Source of the DNA: Aldrovandia affinis
Lineage: Eukaryota > Chordata > Actinopteri > Notacanthiformes > Halosauridae
Length of the DNA stretch: 64,000 nt
Reading direction: 5' to 3'
Assembly (NCBI GenBank): GCA_029706075.1
Contig: JAINUG010000011.1
Coordinates: 6,454,001-6,518,000, forward strand
The notes under the pieces are model-generated. The model did no database searches. It was not told the origin of the DNA and saw only the letters and a list, made by a program, of their open reading frames with translations. How positions within the stretch are numbered: position 1 is the stretch's first letter; every line of letters begins with the position of its first letter. This document shows positions 62,172-64,000 of this stretch, in pieces. The translations under genes were made by a program, and so were the position numbers.

Positions 62172-62678
62172 GTCAGTCCCAGCTCATGCTCCTCCGGCCA
62201 TACGCTCACGGAGCACCGTCCAAAATTCTTTGTGAACCGAACCAACTAAATATAAAAAGAAGTCATGGTGCACACACAGCTGCATTGTGGTGTCTCCATT
62301 TTGTGCTGACAACCGAATTTCCCTGTCAATATCCCATACTTAAAGGAGGTGGTGTGGTCTATATAATTACATAGAATATGTATTGCTGTTAGATAGAAGT
62401 CTTTACATTAATGTGGCAAAGCTTTGGCAATACTGAAACTGGAAACCCCACAGTGCATGTCCAAATGTGCTTGTATTGTAACATGATGTAATCAAGTATT
62501 GTACCATCGGAGATCTGTGAAGGGTACCCCCACCCCCCACAATAAATTCAGCTGATGCAAATGATTTTAGTGATGATGGTTTAGTATGGCGTCCATCTCA
62601 GGAGGGGTCGGCTGCTAGACTGGAGACCCTGTGAATCATGATGTACTCTGCATTATAAGAAGAGACATGTTTAATGGG

Positions 62679-62702
62679 CGGGGTGTGTGTGTGTGTGTGT
62701 TT
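62679..62702. repeat. (TG)n microsatellite, last intron
   Basis: Short GTGTGT run. Nothing else stands out between 62172 and 63410. Confidence 0.85.
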
Positions 62703-64000
62703 GCATTTGTGTGTCCGTTTGATATCTGTATGTGCATGCATGTATGAGCATGTTTATTTATGTGGGTGGGTCATTCAGAGGAAATCAGTCACATCACAGT
62801 GGAGCCAAGCACTAGCTCCTCGATAATAAACAATAAGAAGTGTCCCTCAGTTATAGTCTTTACTCCCCAGTGCAATTAAAGAGGGAAATGTGAGGAAATA
62901 AAATATGAAGGAATATAATGGTGATTGGTTTAGTGGGTGTAATGGGATGTGTCAGGCCTGACTGTGGGCTAGTTGGGGTGAGAAACTGCACAGTGTTCCC
63001 AGCCATCCAGGAAGGGCATTTTATAAAACAAATATAGTCATTTCATTGTTCTCCTTTCCAGTTTTATCGCATTACTTCCTTATTTACTGCTTGACTGAGA
63101 TCAGGGCTTGGGTGAAAAGGAGCCATTGTCTTTCACTTATCATGGCAAGCTCTTTCAGGGTCAGCAAGCCACAGGAACTGATAATCATTTGTCAAGGGGA
63201 GCGCATGATCTGGTGCGGTGTGCTATAAAATCTGCTGCTTCAATGGACGCTAGTTTTTAAACCATGGTGTTGGAAATTTGGTTAGAATAACTCCAAAATC
63301 CGTCCATACCGTGTCTTCAAAACTTAAAACATTTCAGCGTTTTTTTTTTTGTAAATGAATGCTAGTTTGTCAGTACGAAAGGATGGCTTTGAGAGATTCA
63401 GAGGCCTGGCTTTAGGGTTGCCAACTGTCCTGTATTAGCCGGGACGTCCCGTTTTTGAGCCAAATGCGGGATGTTCCTTGTCCCATGTAACAAAATACCA
63501 GTCAGACATCAAAATAGAATCATATTGTAACGGTGTAAATAAGTTCAGTAGTAATGAATGTTAGCTTAGTCACGTCGTATGCTAAGTAAGTTTGGGGGCT
63601 GCTTTTGTTATTGTTATGTGTTCAGTCTCCCATGATTCCTTGTGTGCCAATTCCCCATCACCCCTTTAGTGGATTAGTGTTGTAACCGTGACTGTGTTTG
63701 TACGTCTAAGAAGCGCCCCCTGTGTGTTTCTCACGTTCTTGGTTGTATCCTGTGGTTACACCTGTGAGGCAAGTTACCATGATGGATGCTTTGGTTTTCT
63801 CAGTGCTGTTTCAAGCAGCTTCTGAGTACTGTTTTAAGCAGGTCCTACGTCTATAAGCTTTGTTGTAGTAAAGCTGGTAGTGCGATCATGGAAAAGCAAA
63901 TTTTCCTTCAGCAGTTGCCGTTACAATAAACAGTATGTGTTGATTTACATCCATACACACTTCACCCCATGTGCCATGCCTTCTGTCCCATATTTGGATG

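Larger units (their letters stand above)
57842..60732 (+). pseudogene. HARBI1-like Harbinger transposase pseudogene (split by Pogo)
   Basis: Starts [20 protein letters not shown], soon meets a stop, then continues in other frames as [20 protein letters not shown] and [29 protein letters not shown] up to the Pogo insertion at 58137. It resumes at 60552 with [14 protein letters not shown] and, after a stop, [29 protein letters not shown]. The AIDCSH stretch corresponds to the first catalytic Asp of the DDE nuclease. The later catalytic parts are absent. Frame shifts, stops and a 3' deletion show it is dead. Confidence 0.85.
57401..61339 (+). mobile_element. Harbinger (PIF) transposon, decayed, interrupted by a Pogo element
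   Basis: The two ends share GC(C/T)TCATTTATCAA as an inverted terminal repeat (57403-57416 and 61324-61337). Inside are remains of the two genes expected of a Harbinger element: a HARBI1-like transposase on the plus strand (57842-60732, interrupted) and a Myb/SANT-like protein on the minus strand (60895-61086). The 3-bp target duplication usual for Harbinger is not clear. The copy cannot be autonomous. Confidence 0.8.

Noticed and set aside
57842..61086. Host gene inside the last large intron
   Set aside because: All long frames there match Harbinger or Pogo transposon proteins and carry stops or frame breaks.

Overview
This is vertebrate nuclear DNA, almost certainly from a ray-finned fish. 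Nearly the whole 64 kb is one stretch of a single plus-strand gene, adgrv1 (older names GPR98/VLGR1/MASS1), the very large adhesion G-protein-coupled receptor mutated in Usher syndrome type 2C. I could place 66 consecutive coding exons, from one cut by the left edge to 61987-62171. Together they carry about 14.2 kb of coding sequence, or about 4,750 codons. Every intron has an AG acceptor and a GT donor, reading phases agree at every junction, and I found no stop codon in any exon, so the gene looks intact. The fish origin is inferred from the protein match and from the repeat types: tRNA-derived SINEs with a GCAGATGCTCTTATCC-like tail, Tc1-like, hAT, Harbinger and Pogo elements, and long CA/TG tracts. 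The species cannot be named from this.

Layout: exons 1-5 encode Calx-beta repeats. Exons 6-7 carry the laminin-G/pentraxin-like domain. Exons 8-32 return to Calx-beta repeats, with a Ser-Gly acidic linker in exon 12 and a four-cysteine PAN/apple-like insert in exon 19. Exons 33-38 encode the EAR/EPTP beta-propeller. Exons 39-65 are Calx-beta again. Exons 65-66 lead into the region before the GAIN domain. The start of the gene, the GAIN/GPS autoproteolysis module, the seven transmembrane helices and the PDZ-binding tail all lie outside the window, so everything encoded here is extracellular ectodomain.

The introns hold the rest. Intron 6 has a TIR-bearing DNA element with an antisense LINE reverse-transcriptase relic inside it, and a hAT MITE with a perfect 8-bp target duplication. 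Introns 16, 21, 24, 49 and 64 carry SINE copies. Intron 65 holds a Pogo/Tigger element inserted into the transposase of an older Harbinger element. Many smaller palindromic MITEs and minisatellites are also present.

The observations I rate highest are: a 209-bp inverted duplication that copies the 3' splice site and first 57 nt of exon 33 and encloses the rest of exon 33 plus exon 34; repeated use of minisatellites or TG tracts directly upstream of 3' splice sites; the PAN/apple-like insert; a MITE with a telomere-like core inside a minisatellite; and a 24-nt candidate micro-exon. I found no new enzyme system, CRISPR array, functional RNA gene or second host gene. Family comparisons are from memory of the vertebrate ADGRV1 protein; no search was run.
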